64,000 nt of DNA from Rhabdornis inornatus (lineage: Eukaryota; Chordata; Aves; Passeriformes; Rhabdornithidae): positions 62,001 to 126,000 of the forward strand of contig VWZS01000850.1 of assembly GCA_013397075.1 (NCBI GenBank). Reading direction: 5' to 3'. Below, piece after piece: positions 12,909 to 27,271 of the stretch (its first letter is position 1; each line of letters begins with the position of its first letter). The position numbers and the translations under genes were made by a program. A model generated the notes under the pieces. It ran no database searches, was not told the origin of the DNA, and saw only the letters and a list, made by a program, of their open reading frames with translations.

Positions 12909-15204
12909 CTTGTGTAATGGTCTATTGAAACACCTGAAAAATGCAATGCTACTGCTGAAGTAATAAGATGGATGAAAAGAAGTAAATGGGTGGCTGATAC
13001 ATATTTTGAGTGGGTTATAAAACCTTTATTTATGGCAGGAAGTTGAGCTTCTTCAAAAGATATATGCTTATCTAGTGAGTGCTGTAAAGATCCTGGAGGG
13101 TGACCTCTGTTCTCACCAGCTTCCAACTTTTTATCTCTTTCCTCTTCCCTTCCCTGGATAAGTTTCCTTTCCACTGTCAGGAGCTTTTTAAAGTGTAGTT
13201 TCCTTTTTGCAGTGATCCTTTGGCATGCAGTGTTTGTAGCAGGACTCTGAAAAGGTTTCTAGAATCGAAGACAAACTTGGTCACGTTATAGATTGTTCAT
13301 CAGTGGCATTCAAGTGAAAATTACTCAATTGACAACTTTTATTATTTCTGTTGTCTTGAAGTTTTGTCTTGTTTTTCTTCCTGGCAATGTTTAATTGACG
13401 AGGGGGGTGACTTCCTTGCAGGACGATCTTTGTAATTATGTCACATCCTTTTGTCTGATGAACTGCTTTAGAGCAGGTAGTAGATTTCCTTGAGAGCTGT
13501 CCGTGCTTTGCTGTTGTTTTCAGCTAAGACACTTAAGGTTGAACCTCCATGACACATAATTTACAGCTGGCTTTTCTGTTACTTGCTATGCTATGCACCG
13601 CTAGAGAGGGGACTGAAATATGTTCAAAGCAGTGAATGGTCATGGGAAGCTTTGTTACTTGCGGCTTGCAGAAGTTCTGGGCTAGCCTATGTTATCTGTT
13701 ACTCAACTGTGATTCTAGCACACTGGTTTTGAAGAAAGAGCTCAATAGCTTTGTGCTTCTATTGTACAAATAGGTTTGATTGCAAAGTGGAACAGTTGTG
13801 AAATTTGGAAGTATAAAAGCACGTAGTACTTATCTTACTGTTGCATTGGTTTTTACCAAAGGTTTTGGAAGACACCCTCTCATCTCCTTGAAGTAGTGTA
13901 AGAGATAGATTTTGTTCTCCCTTTTCTTACCTGTCAAGCTCTGTAAGTAAGGAGAAGAGAATGGAATAACCATGAGATTAAGACTTCATTTATCTGCTTT
14001 TCCTTCCTTTTTTCTTCCTCCTCTCTTTGAATGGGATTTGGTTGGGAGTGGAGGGAAAAGGATCTAATCTTTCTGAAGCTGTGGAGTTCCTGTGTGTGAT
14101 GTCATAGGAATCAGGTTTACTCCAATTGCAGCTTTAATGTTTCAGTTCAACCTGTATACTGTGTTGGATGGACTAAGAGGTGTTTTGATGCCGTGTAGGT
14201 GTCCAAATGCTTGTGTAGGAAGTGACTAATACAGCTGGGCAGGTAGGGCTGCGCTAATGAGACCAGAAAAGAAGGGGCTTTTTTTAGTGGCAGAGAAGCT
14301 CTTGCTACCCGACTTACAGAGCTCATCACATGGCATTAAGAAATGTAGTGTTGCTCTGGCATACTGTTGCTCGCTACTTATTCACATTTTTGAAATTGTT
14401 CTTTGGGGGGTTAGGTTTTAGAGAAATTATCTGCATGTGTCATGTCTTTGGTTGTACAAGAGATAAGCTAGTTGTGGTGATACTACATGATGCAAACCCA
14501 AGCAAACAAGAAATTGCTCCTAGATTTGTTTTTGTTTTTAACTGGAAAAACAGAATTAGGAGAGCAGTTCAGTCATACCTGTCCTATGGTGACCGCAGTG
14601 AAAAGTCCTTGGAATCATGCCTAACTGTGGCTCCAGTTCAAACTACTTTAAAAACCAGTTTTGCCTTAACTCTTTGGGGAAAACATGTTGCTTTTTGGTA
14701 TTGTTTCATGTGAAACTAGCTGCAAACCTGTAGCATTCCAAATTATTTTTTTTCCACAAAAACTGTAAGTTTGGGGAAGTGGTACCTGAATTACACTGAT
14801 TATAGTAATAATATGAATATGATGATAATTAAACTCTCATACTAAAGTTAAATTACAGCTCATATAATGAAAGTGGAAATACTTACATTTTGTATAACTT
14901 CCTTTCTCCTTTCGTGTTCTCTTTTGGATTTGTGTTTGAACTCCTGCTGTAAGGTCCTCTCTGCTCTCCGAATTTGCACCCCTCAATAATTGCAAAGTTC
15001 CTGGAATATAGGCAGAATTGTGATGCTCCCATCTTTAATGGGGGCTAAGTAAAAGGTCTGGCCTACTCCTGTGGACTTTTTTGTTACTTTTTGTTCCGCT
15101 TTTCTGGTAATATCTCAAGCAGTTTCTGCAGGTTGGCGAGGTTTTCTTTGCTATATTGCTCTCAAATTTACAGTTTAGTGGGTCTTTCCAAGGGTCTCTT
15201 AAAA

Positions 15205-15230
15205 GTAGTGTGGTGGTGGTGGTAGTGATG
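15205..15230. repeat. Short (TGG)n / (GTG)n microsatellite
   Basis: Four perfect TGG units at 15211-15222 are flanked by interrupted TAG and TGA variants. Confidence 0.7.
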
Positions 15231-17344
15231 TTTTGTGGTAGTCAGTACTGCATGTATACTGTTTGTCTAGTCTCATGTAGGATGGGAATCCAAGATCTTT
15301 CATCCTAAGATATTTGCCTGCTATTGTAGCTAAGGAGCAAAATCATATGAAGTCCCTCGTGAATTCGGCAGGTGTATTTTTAATTTACTAAAATTATCAT
15401 TTTTGTATCACAGGTGCAATTTATTGTCTGCTGCTAGAATTGAAGTATCCTAACACAGACTTCTAGATTTTCTTGGTTTCTTCCAGATGGAAATGTTCCA
15501 TCCTACTTGAATCTCTGGGGGAAATCCTAGTAAACAGTTAGTTTGAAGAATTCTGAGCATGAACTTTGGAGAAACCCACTTACTTGGTTGCTCCTGTGGT
15601 TAAAAATACAAAACAAAACATATAAAAGGAAAAAAACCCACACAACCCCCACCTCAACAAATCACATTTAGGTTATTTCACTAAAAATCTTCAGTGTTTC
15701 AGTGACTGGGTGAGGAACTCAGTGTTGCAGGATGCCTGTCTTCATGTTTACAAATGTACACAGGTAATATGCTGTGGTGGATTACATTGCATGGGACAGG
15801 GCACCTTGTTTTTGGATGCTGTGCCATGGCATGGTCCCTGAAGGCAGCCTGTATTCCAGTGGACATCCAGTAGGGCTTCTGATGCAGAGGATAAGGGCTG
15901 ACTGTCTGGCTTGGTGGGGAATGAGACCAGTGTGGTGTGTGGGAATCCTGGCACAGAGAGACCAGAAGGGGTGCAGGGAACAGAGGCAGCAGGCTGGAGG
16001 AGAGGCTGGGTGCTTGCAGGCTGCAGCTGAGGCTGCAGGGCTCTGCTTGCTCCCTTCATTTGCTCTGCCTGGGATGTGATCTCTCCTGGCACTTACCTCC
16101 CTAGCAGCTGATCAGCATGAGGTAACTGCCTGCTACTCCTAGTAGTTATTCCCTTTGATCAAGAGTTACGTTTTTTTTCTCTGTATGTGATGGAATGATT
16201 TCCACCTTGCTGACAAAAGTGTGTAGATGCTCTACCATAGAAATGTTTTTAAGGAGTAGAGGTTTATTACAACTTTTATGAATCTAGGGGCCATGAGATG
16301 AGAGAGAATAATGTAATAGTGAAGGTAGAATAACTGTGTTGACAGTTTTTCCCTTTCTGGTACTATTAAGAGTCTTCCAGGATGATCCCAGCCAAGTCCC
16401 TGGGGACTTCTCACAGATGACCACTTACTGCAGTGATTTGTGAACTCACCTTTGGCGGTCAAAATCGCTAGGAGCTGTGCTTTGAGGTCAATCAAGCTGG
16501 TGTTGGCAGAAAGACGTTCTTTACTTGCAAGACATTTATATTCTATTATGAAAAATGAGTATTTTTCTTTAGAGGTTTGATGTGCAGAAATTGCTGAAGG
16601 GGCCCATTAAAAATGCTTTCATTATCTGTTTTATCATTCTTTCTGTGTAGACTTGCTAACTTGTCCTTTCTTACTGATTACAGTTTTGCAAATGAGAAAT
16701 CAAATGGAACTGTAATTTGCACTTTTAAGCATAACCATTTGTATTTGAGACACAAAATGTGCAAGTGTATGGAAATTAGCATTGGTACGGGGTTTCATTT
16801 TTTTTCCTAGTTTTAATAATGTTTATTGCTGTCTTGAGTTAGTTTTGTCAGACCTTCTCATATGTATAAAGATGTTCATTGTGCAAAATTAGCATAATTA
16901 TTCTGCATATGAAAACATGATATGTTAGTGATCATTTGGGGGTATCATTGATCAGTTGGAACATTCAGGCACTTTTCTATTCTACTTGAACTATATGTGA
17001 GTCTTTTCTTCGATCTTCTATAATTCTTACCATACTTACATAAAGATATTTTACTAGACAGGTATTTCAGTACAGGTTGAAAGAAGACTCCAAAGACCTC
17101 ATTATTTTAAATGGCTTTATAATTAGGTTACCCTATGCATAAGAATACAGCTAGTTTTTACTTTTGCCTTTAATAAAGATCTTTCATTAAATATAAATTG
17201 TTTAATAAAATGTTCTTTAATTTGCCAGTGCCTTACCATTGCTTGTCAGCAAATGACTTGTGGATTTAACCATGAACATCCTTTGGCTTTTCATTTTTGT
17301 CATTTTTACCTGAGTGGTGCAGTTTTAAAAAGTTATATTTTTAC

Positions 17345-17538
17345 AGAATCATAGAATGGTTTGAGTCAGAAGAGACCTGAAAGATAATCTAATTCCCTAG
17401 ATTATCCCTGCCATAGGCAGGGATGCCACCCACTAGATCAGGTTGCCTAGGTCCCCATCCAGTCTGACCTGGAACACTTCTAGGGATGGTGCATCCACAG
17501 CTTCTCTGAGCAACCTGTTCCAGTGCCTCACCACACCA
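17345..17538 (-). mobile_element. CR1 LINE 3'-end fragment, antisense
   Basis: The plus strand begins with AGAATCATAGAATGGTTTGA, which is the reverse complement of the CR1 3' end. It continues through recognisable CR1 sequence (the ATGCCACCCACTAGATCAGG region and TCTGAGCAACCTGTTCCAGT) to about 17538. It is a 5'-truncated copy of roughly 190 bp, the usual form of CR1 in bird genomes. Confidence 0.92.
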
Positions 17539-18784
17539 TTGATATTTTAATATAAATTCTAACAGATTTATTTACTTTTGTCCTTGTGGTTTGGGTGAAT
17601 TAGCCTGTTCTCAAATGAAATTTGACCAAAAATATTAGTGTTTTGTGTGCTCTTTCAGCTATTTCAACGATGTCACCTTCTCTTTATGTAGGGAATACAT
17701 AAGTGTGTGAGGGAAGAAAATCAGAGTGACTTTGATTCAGTTAACCTGCTGAATTTCAGATGTGCCATCTTAATGTTAACATCATGAGTTACTTGGTACT
17801 AAAAGTTTAGTAAGCCTCTGTATTAGCAGGAGATTGTGTAGCTGCTCAGGCACACAGTGGGACGGGCATCCAGTGTGAACATAAGGGGCATGGGGGAGTG
17901 CCAGGGATGAGCTCTGGAGGGATGCTTCTGCCATCCCTCCCTCTCCAGTTGTGAATACAGGTGTGGGAAAGTCTGAACCTGATCTCTTGCCACCAAGGAA
18001 AGTTCTGAGACGTGTTTTAACAAGTACTAGAAATCCTAGTGCTTGGGGAAAGTCCATTTTTGGCAAGCATCAAACTGGTTTTCTGTCCTGCTCTACTTTC
18101 AGAAATTCTAGGCTTTTATGGTTCTTCTTCCATAGGTTCTAAAACCTATAGTGTATTGCTGTGGTGGGGAAGAGTCAGAAGTAGACACACATGAACAGAA
18201 ATTCTAAAATTGCCAAGTTTATTAGGAAACTGAAAGACTCATGTTTTTTCTCAGGCAGCAGTGTTTTGATTCTTAGAAAGAAATGTGAATACAGTTCAAA
18301 ATTTTGTTCTGCAGCAGAATGCCACTCATTTTCCTTGTTGCAGGGAGCACTGTGAAAAGTATATAAAACTTCTCTAGATTTTTGGACATTCTCTCAAAGC
18401 CACAAAAGTCAGAAATACAAATATTTCTGCCTTTATTTTGCACAGAAAGTCAGTGTGCTTTGGGGCAGCAGTTTCCTGCATAGCAACAGCAGCAGCTTTT
18501 AGTGGCAGCTTCTGCTGTTTGGTGCTGGTTAAAAAGAGACTTTACAAGTGCAGAGTCATCACTGGATGAAAATGTGGAGCAATTGGAGCAATCCAGAGGT
18601 GTGCCAGCCTGTATGTGTATTAATAAAGTCAGGAAAAGTAGGTGGATTCAGAAAATTTTGAAGACTAGACCTTTTTCTCCATCAATGTTAGGCAAGAGGA
18701 TGTTATTTTCCAGGGGAAAACTGCAGGAGAGAAAAGATGCAAATTATGGCAAAGGCAGGGTTTCCTAGGAAAGGCTAATATGGG

Positions 18785-18856
18785 TCCCTCTTCTTTCTTT
18801 TTCCTGAATTTTCTGTTCTTGTCTTCTTCCTTTCCCCTTTCTTTGCCCTTTCTGAG
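18785..18856 (+). repeat. Pyrimidine-rich tract
   Basis: About 70 bases are mostly C and T, with few purines. A gene role is not apparent. Confidence 0.6.
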
Positions 18857-21800
18857 GTGAATCACTGCCGCTACCCAGGCCTCTAGAGATGCTTGTTTTG
18901 GTGGTAAATGGTGGTCAATGATTGCTTAACCATAGGGAATAATCGCGGTGGGCGGACCTGGAAGAACTGTTGGATTATTTTTCTAAAAAACAATAGTTTT
19001 TATCCCATTAGAAATCTGAAACAAAACTGGTGTTTTGGCTAGACAGGTGTTTGACGTCATGGGGGTGTTTCCATTTCAATGAAAATATAAATGAAATGTA
19101 GATCAGATACTTTTGAAAAGTTTTCTCATCCTTGCTAACAATCATTCTGTTTATCTACTTGTCTCTTCGTCACAAATCTGTTGAGCCTTTCTTTTTGGTC
19201 TGGCAAAATCTGAAGTTGGAGATGTATGTCCTTGTGTACAAACCCTCCTGTGTTCTGTTACTGTGCTTTGTAACTTCTACTCCTGTGCTGCTTCACTTCC
19301 TACTTAGTAGCCTTTCTCCCACTGAGGACTATATAAATTCTTTGGAAATAATTAATGAAACTAGAATTTCCTCAACTGGTATTGAATTCAATTACTGCTA
19401 GAGTCTGTGGTTTCAGAAATGGAAATGCATATAGTTGACTTGATACCTTCTTCACCTCACTTCACCTGCCTACCTCCTGGTCCCCAGTCCTTTCTGGTGG
19501 TGGTTTGAAAACTTACCTTCTGGTACTGCAGAAGTGCTTCTATAAAAATTCAGTATGACACACCAGTTTCTGCAGCCCCACAAAAGTTTAATGCTGGCAG
19601 AAGTGGAGTATTCCGATATCTCACAACCTGTTCATCATTTTTCAAACCTTCATAGTCAATAATCCTTGATTATTCTGGTTTTGGATTTTGGTTTATTGTG
19701 GGGGGTGACGTTGAGACAAGTTTGAATTACTTTTGTTTGTAAAGAAGTAGGCAGTACCTACAGAAATAAAAAGTAGTGGGTTTCTTCTGATTATAAGCAG
19801 TTTTTCCTACCATAACCATTTTTAACTTGGACTCTCCAGAGGTAACATCTGTGCTCTTGGAATAGAACAATGAAACATACTTAGTAAAAACTTCCTGCAC
19901 TGTATGTCAAGTTAATGAGGTGTCCTGCTCATAGTATATATTTTAATAATCATTGTTTATTCTTGTGGTCAGCTGCTTCACAATGTTTCGTAGCATATGT
20001 GGCAGTTGTTGGTAGAGCTCCTCCCTGCTTCTTGGTCCAAAGTTGCTGAGGTTACCTATTGACTTAGTTGTTTCATAACAAGTAATGTATTTCTTCATCC
20101 TGAAAAATGTACTTACTTTATAACTATTCCTCTTGCTCTAGCTTTACAGATAAGACTCTTGTATCCTTCAGGAGATAGCTGAGGGGAGAGCAGCAATTGT
20201 GCCAACAGAAGTGGAAAGCATGAAGGCTACCTGAAGGGCTCTGGGGTGGGTGTTAGGGCAGATGTTGAGCTGAGACCTGAAGCTCAGTGAAGGATTTTTG
20301 TGCATGTTGCTGAACGTTTTAAGTACTTGTGCAAAATGGGAAAATATACATTAGTACTCGTAATTCTAATAATCGCCTAGCTATAACAAAATACGGGCTG
20401 CTTTCTGAGAAGCAGAAATTCTGGCACCTGTGCAGAAAACACTGCTGCTTAGACTTGCGTATGGAGGCAGTGATCAAGTGCACCCCTCCCACCCTGTTGC
20501 TGTAGTTGCCATTAAGTTTTTCTTTTTTACTGAGAGGAGCTGCTGAGCACATTTTGGGCTTGTAGCTTCCTAAAAGTAAACACAGTTAACAGAAGATGTG
20601 CTTGGTACTTGATCTGGAGGTATAGATTGTCATGACAGGTAAGAAAACTAGTGGCCTGCTACTCTGTGAGAGTCTCTCCTTGTCTGTGTGTTTCCCACTT
20701 TTCTCTTGGGTCATGAACTAGTGATCATGTGTCACAGGGGGAATTAATTCAGCTGTTTCATCATTTAGAAAACTAATTTAAAAACACTTCAGTCTCCTGT
20801 GTTAGCTGACTGAAACTTCTCTCCTTGCAGCCATGCAATTGCTCTCCAAAGGAGAGATGAAGAAGGGAAAGCAATATTGACTTCTTCCATAAATTTTTAT
20901 CCATTAGTCATGGTGCAGTCTGAGATAATCTTAGTCTTGGCTGACTGTGAGCTGATGGAGTGGCTGAAGGGGTCTGTGACCAGGGTAAAGATACTGGGAA
21001 CAGCTGGAATGGGAGCGGTCTGGCTGGACCTGCACCCCAAACCTTTCAGGTCGTTGTAGGTGTTTGATCACTTAACTGGAGACCTTGGGTTAAACTGATG
21101 ATATAGAGTGAACCTGGCATACCATCCAGAAAGAGAAGTCTGTGTCGGTAGGAGTCCTCTTTTTCCTTTCTATTCCAGGTCAGTCTCTAACCAGCTGATA
21201 AAGATGATTGCAGGTGTCTGAATTTAATGATAACAGTTATCGCCACCTTTCCTTATTCATACACTGTCTGGGACTGCTATTACTCTCAAAGTGATTAAAC
21301 CTGTTTTTGTTGTTGTTTTTTTTTCCGTCTATATGGAAGTCTTTCCACAGCCTTATCTGATCACAGCAGTACTTTTGCACAAATCAGATTTCCTCCTCAC
21401 TGTTAACACTGAGATTTTAGCCCAGAGTCTAACCCATGGCATTTGACTTACTCTATCTTTGTCGTTCATTTTTGCCTCATCACAAAAGCAGGCTGTCAGA
21501 GCACAACACTACCTTGCAACATCTTTGTCAAATCCATATCAACATTTTGAAATAGTAAAAGGTTTGTAGTAAAGGTCATGTTATTTTATACTTTTCTCTT
21601 TAACATAAACAGCAGATGAGATAACTAGTAGTGGGTTTGGTTTGGTTTGTCTTTATAAAGAGAATTCGTAAAAAATGAGAAGTTGTGGTTTCTTCCCCTG
21701 TTGTAAACCTGATGCAAAAATGAGTATATTAATTGTCATTGTCAGCTGATAGAACTGCCTTTAGGAGTTTATATGAACTTGCTTCATTTTTTTCTCTGCT

Positions 21801-24800
21801 TTAGGAGAAAGTGGTAAGTGGAATATATTGTTCAAAATACAGTCATGGTTTGATTTTCCTGGTATACACCACCTATATTGTCTGCTTCCCCCCTTATTTT
21901 GCTGTTTTGGTGGTTTTATGATCTAAAGATTCTAGCTGATTTTGACAAATGAAGTCTGCGGCAATCAATGCACAAACTGTCTCTTAATCAAGCTCAAGTT
22001 CCAGCTTCAGCAAGGACCCTATTCTGTCAGATTCTTGGATAAATTGACCTGACACAGTAACAACCCCAGAATTACAGCCAGAGTTTGATCATCAGGAGAA
22101 TTAGCTCTGATAGTTTGGCTGCTTAATAAACTGTTTAAAAATTACTGTGCACTAGACGAGTGCAGCACTCTACAGGATTAGATCAATGGGACAGAATTGT
22201 ACTTTCAACTTTCATAAGATGATTTTTTTCTTCTGTACTGTAGGTTTCTGCTGAGGTATCTTAGGTAACAGTTTAACTCTGTGGTGATGGGTAATATGCT
22301 GCCAGCTGGGGTGACACTTGACTTCAATTCTGCTTCTCGAAGTATGGATCAGAATCACTGTTGAAGCTTTTGCCTCAGCTCTCTGGAGAAGGCTGTACTG
22401 TTTGCACTTGTTTATCTTGTATGTTTGCTCCCTGTGGTGGCTGTACCTGTCATTGCATTAAATGTGAATTGAAATGTGGTTTCAGCTTACAATGCACTGT
22501 GAGAAATAATTTGTTGAAGTAGTGTGACATTGGAGTTATAGCACAGTATCCAGGGTTTGTCCAAGTGATGGCATGTGGGGAGAAGCTTGAAAGTTTTTTC
22601 TGCATTAGCCTTTCTCAGGTTTATTCCTCAAAATGGCTTGACATGCACATCCATCACTGAAGCCATGTAAAAGTTACCAATTTGTCACTTCATGGTACCT
22701 TTTATTAGCACAGCCTTTCATCAAAACCAGCTGTGTTGTGAATCGGTACTGGTACAATGAGATGGGTCACTTTTCAGAAAGGCAGAGCAAAATAACTTTT
22801 TTATGAATCAATACTTAGCTCTTAGCTCAGGTAACAACTTGCTCACATAAAGAAGTTCATTCAAGTTACTTTGTTTCTAGGGGAAGACAAGTGATGGTAT
22901 TTTAGCCTCATACATACCTTGAATCTAAGAAATGTCTACGATTACTCCTGACAATGGCCTGCCAGTTAGAAAATACTTTTTCAGGCTTCTGCTTTTGCTT
23001 GTACCTATGGAACTCTGCTGTTTCTTTATTAAATTCGTGAATTAAAGAGGACAAGATTTGGCTTCATGTCTGATTGTCAAGCATAAAAATACTGATTATT
23101 AGTACATGCACAAGAAAACTCACAAACTCAAAACTAGCAAAGGCACAGAAACTAGTTGTAGGTATCTTTCTGAAGGAAAGCAGGAAGGAACAGCTATAAA
23201 ATGCCTGTCCTTTTTTCTATGGGCTGGGGAATGTAGATGATCAGGTTGGTGAAGAGGATAGTTGAGACATTTGTGTTAGAAGTTCTGCTCAGTTTTAGTA
23301 TAGGGTCTTTTGGTCTCCTAGGCAGGAGCAACTGCCTGTATTTTCCAGCTGAGAAAGGGCAGGTCTCTGGCTTGTTCTGCTGTCCTCAAAGCTCTTCTTT
23401 CATGACTATCTTTGGATGTTTTATTAAAAGTGAATGTGTCTTCTAAGGAATTGAAAAAAATCAGCATAAGCATACTTATATTAGTAATATGCACACCTGG
23501 GCAAAATCAGAAAGCATTTATGCTTTTCTTTCTTCCCTTAATGGATGCTGAGGGCTGTGGGTTTGGGTTAGATTCCTCCAAGGTTTGCAGTTTTTGCCAT
23601 TCTTCCTAGGTTAACTCCCTCAACTGGGATTTCTCCCTCCCTCTGCCCCCACACACATGTGGGGAGGAGAGGTCAGAGACAGCTTTCACAACCTCTGGGG
23701 CCCTAGAGAGTGCAAGATAAAGCATTCTGCTAGTCAGTCTCTGTCTAACTCTCTGGCAGGCCTCTTTGCCAGAATGACCCAGCTCAATGGGCAGCCACCC
23801 AGGTGTACCAGCCCTGGTTTTGGCCAGGCATGGGACTAAGCTTTACCTCTGCTCTGGGTTTCAGCTCGTTGTGGGTTCCAGAACACCAGAACAGAAAGCA
23901 TGTAACCTCCATGCTTGCTGGTGACATGCACTAGGTTTGATGAGTAGTTGCAGGCAGAGGCATGATTTAATGCACTACAGTTCTTGTAAATGCATTGCTG
24001 AGATAAAATTGTTTGCTTTTTTAATTCGCTCAATGGAGTAACAGGAGATGGAAAGACAAAAAGGGAGAGCTCTCTATATTGGTAATTTTTCACTTCTTGC
24101 AAAGGAGAATGTTAGTATTAATTTGTTTTTCTGTTAATAATTTTCTGTAAATCCTATCCCTATATGGTGAGGACAAGTAAAATCTGAATGTTTCTATTGA
24201 TATCACATCCATGTGAGCAGATAACATCTAGTTCTGTGGAAGAAAAGAGGAATAGAAGTATGTGTCACCATGTCATCACATGAGAAAGCAAATTTGGAGG
24301 CCTTTAAGAAAAAGGTTTGGTTGAGCTTAGGTGCATTCTGAAGAATATCTTTCTAGTTTATCCTCTAGAGTTTTTTTCAGAGAGTCGTAGATGTGACTGT
24401 GGAGTGACTTCAAAAGAAGTTTGAATGGGAAACAAAATGGTGTGGGGTATTGCTCCAGGCAGCCAAGAACAGTTTTGCCAGTTAAGGTTTTGGGTTGTTT
24501 CTGGGGCTAAAGCCACTTTGGTCTCTTCCCACACAGGTGGTGCTGGCTGTGACCCTCGCTGGTGTGTAGCTGCACCATTCCACAGTGCTTCTGGGGACAT
24601 GGATGTGTGTAAGTGTGCTCCTGACAGTGGTCCTCAAGAGTTATGAGTGAAGCTGGAGTCTCAGCCTCTGGCTGAAGTTGTAAAAACTAGATGACCTTTG
24701 AGAATTTAAGTTGATGCTGTGTTTAAATATGCTTTGTAAAGCATTCAGAAGACTTGCTTTTGGAGCAGAAAGGTCACACCTTTGATGTGCTGGTGGTGGT

Positions 24801-27250
24801 TGGATGCAGTTGTGTACACTTAAATTCCCTCCTAGCTTCTTGCTTTAGAGTGCCTTTCACCTGAAGGATGAGGGACTAGAAAGTACTTAAAAGACCTTTA
24901 GACTTTGCTTCTTTTTGTGTCTTTTTTAGTGTAGATAGCGTGGTAATTAATGCGAATCTCATTGAGAACAAATTGTTGTCAAAACTAGAAGAGGTGGTGT
25001 CTGCTCAAGACTGCAGTGTTTGTGCCTTAGTGACACTCTCTGAATGTCACGTGGAGCAGGAATTGTCATGGCTGCATCCGCAAGTGTGGTACTTGTGAAG
25101 GAAGAACAAAGACTCAGAGGACATGTGAAGGGCAGCATCCTCATGAACCTCCTCAGGGTTGGTCTGTGTGAGCTGGTGACACAATAGAAAGGACTGCTTC
25201 AACTTTTATTAATAGTAAATGGCCTTTAGATGATCTTAATGGCAGCTCAAATAAATAATTTTGCATACCTTGTGAATCCTTTTGAGGACAGCGATACATG
25301 CCCTGATAAAGGCTACTGAAGCCCTTTCCTCCTGAGGAGGGGATAGATGACTCTTGAGTGATGTTACAGATGGTTGTCAGAGAAGGTGGTAGAGCAACTG
25401 AACGAGACAGGCATTCAGGAAGTAATTTATTGCAAGTCTGTTGAGAAATGAATTAAAGAGGGAGTAAAAGTGAAACACTCCATAGAGTATGGTTTGTGAA
25501 GTAATGAGCAACAGGCAAGAAGTTGTGTGAGAATGTTCTGTGGAGGAGGTGGCACATGCGAAACAGAAGATGCTTTTACTTTTGGTAGTGATACAACTTA
25601 AGTAGCTCCTGATCTAATTACTCTTAAGTTCTAGCTGTTTATTCTTGCTTGTCTTGCAGCAGCACTGGGGATTTGTGCCATTTGCGAGCAAGGAGGGAGG
25701 ATGAATGAACTGAAAAAAAGGATATATTTGACAGCTTTTTTTTTTAAATGAATTTTGGTGGTGAATGCCAGGATATCACTGGCACAAATCAGGGATCCAG
25801 ACTGATGAAGTTAGTACTAAAAACACAGAAATGCCTTAAAGGCAGGTGCATAATGTGTAGTAAAAGTTTGAACTGTCTTTGGTTGGCACGTCTACTTGCA
25901 TTTCATTTGGTTAGTACCTACCACTGTGGAATTCTGAATCATGGTGATTCCTTCAAGTATTTTCCACAAATTATTACTGGATTTTTTTAAAGAAAATAAA
26001 TTCATAGTGACTTTCCAAATGTACAAGAAAAGTAATTCTTTACTGCTTTGTAACTTGCCAATGAAAATTAAAGAAATGTTTCCAGTGAACTAGAAAGGAA
26101 TAGTATTTTGCTTATAAATAAAGGGAATTTTAATCCAACTGTTTCTTTGAGTATGAAAGTCCCCTAGACTGGACTATCCCTTCCCTTGCATCTGTGCATT
26201 TCTAGAATTTTTTTTAATGCATAACTTCCTTGGTAATTTACAGGGGATAATGTGGCACATGGTAGAAATTAAATTTCTCTAGGGAAGTGTATATTTGGCA
26301 TGACCACATTCACTTTCATCTTTAAGAAGTAAGAGCAATTAGGCATGTGCATCTCTGAACTAAGAGCGAAGTTTCAGTTAGAAAATGCTTGTTCATAGAT
26401 CTATGTTGTAAAATAGAATGGCCCCTTCTTTAAGGAATATAGCTGCAATACAGCAGCACAAGTACAGCCTGCAAATGTTACATTACATCCAGCCTGGGGC
26501 AGGGCAAATGACAGGTATAAATCAATGCTTTTCTGGTCTAGTTTGAACTTGCTTTCTGTGTAGTTAACAAAGATTTCCTTTAAAAGAAGGCTCAGGGTGT
26601 GGAAATTATTTTCTGACTTGAAGTATCATGCCATCCATTTCTGTTTCCTGTTGGTGGTATCATTGCTTTCTTGGGCAGTAAGTAAATGAGTGTAGAGTCT
26701 CTGTGTGTGTCCTGTCTCTGTTCCCCCCTGCCCTTTCTCTTCTCTATCCCCCACCAATTAAAACACTTCTAAAATAAAATGTCAGGAATTGGCAGGAGGA
26801 GATACATACTGTTCTCCTGATAATTTAAATGTTACCTTTCTGTAGGATGAAAAGAGCTAGAGCCTACTTTCTCAGTTGTAAGCAGAGTAGCCCCTCCTGA
26901 CATGCTTTACAGAAGTGAAGCACAGCTGAGTATAAGAGCTGGATGCTGCCTGACATTTAACACTGCTGCAGCTCAGCTGCTCTTAGACACAGGAGTCCTT
27001 CCTCATGCTGTGAAAATGCACCATGCTGTTCTGTTTACCGAGGGCTCTGAAGTTCTTAATACACAGTGGTTTTCTTAAAACTTGGGGGTTTGGCATTGTG
27101 AGAAGCGCATATTGAAGGGATAAGGCTTTTCAAAACAAAAAGAAGGTGAAGGAAAGTAATAAATCTAGTTATTTGTACCAATATCGTAAGAGATTGTTTT
27201 ATTTTGTTTTTCCTTTCTCATTCTGTAGCATGACCTGAGTCCAGGGCAGC

Positions 27251-27271
27251 AGGTAGCCTGATAGGCTACCT
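27251..27271. repeat. Perfect 9-bp inverted repeat with 3-nt loop
   Basis: AGGTAGCCT and its reverse complement AGGCTACCT are separated by GAT. The stem is too short to name as an RNA gene. Confidence 0.8.

Noticed and set aside
14330..14713. 127-codon open frame on the plus strand
   Set aside because: The translation is not recognisable and no supporting signals flank it.
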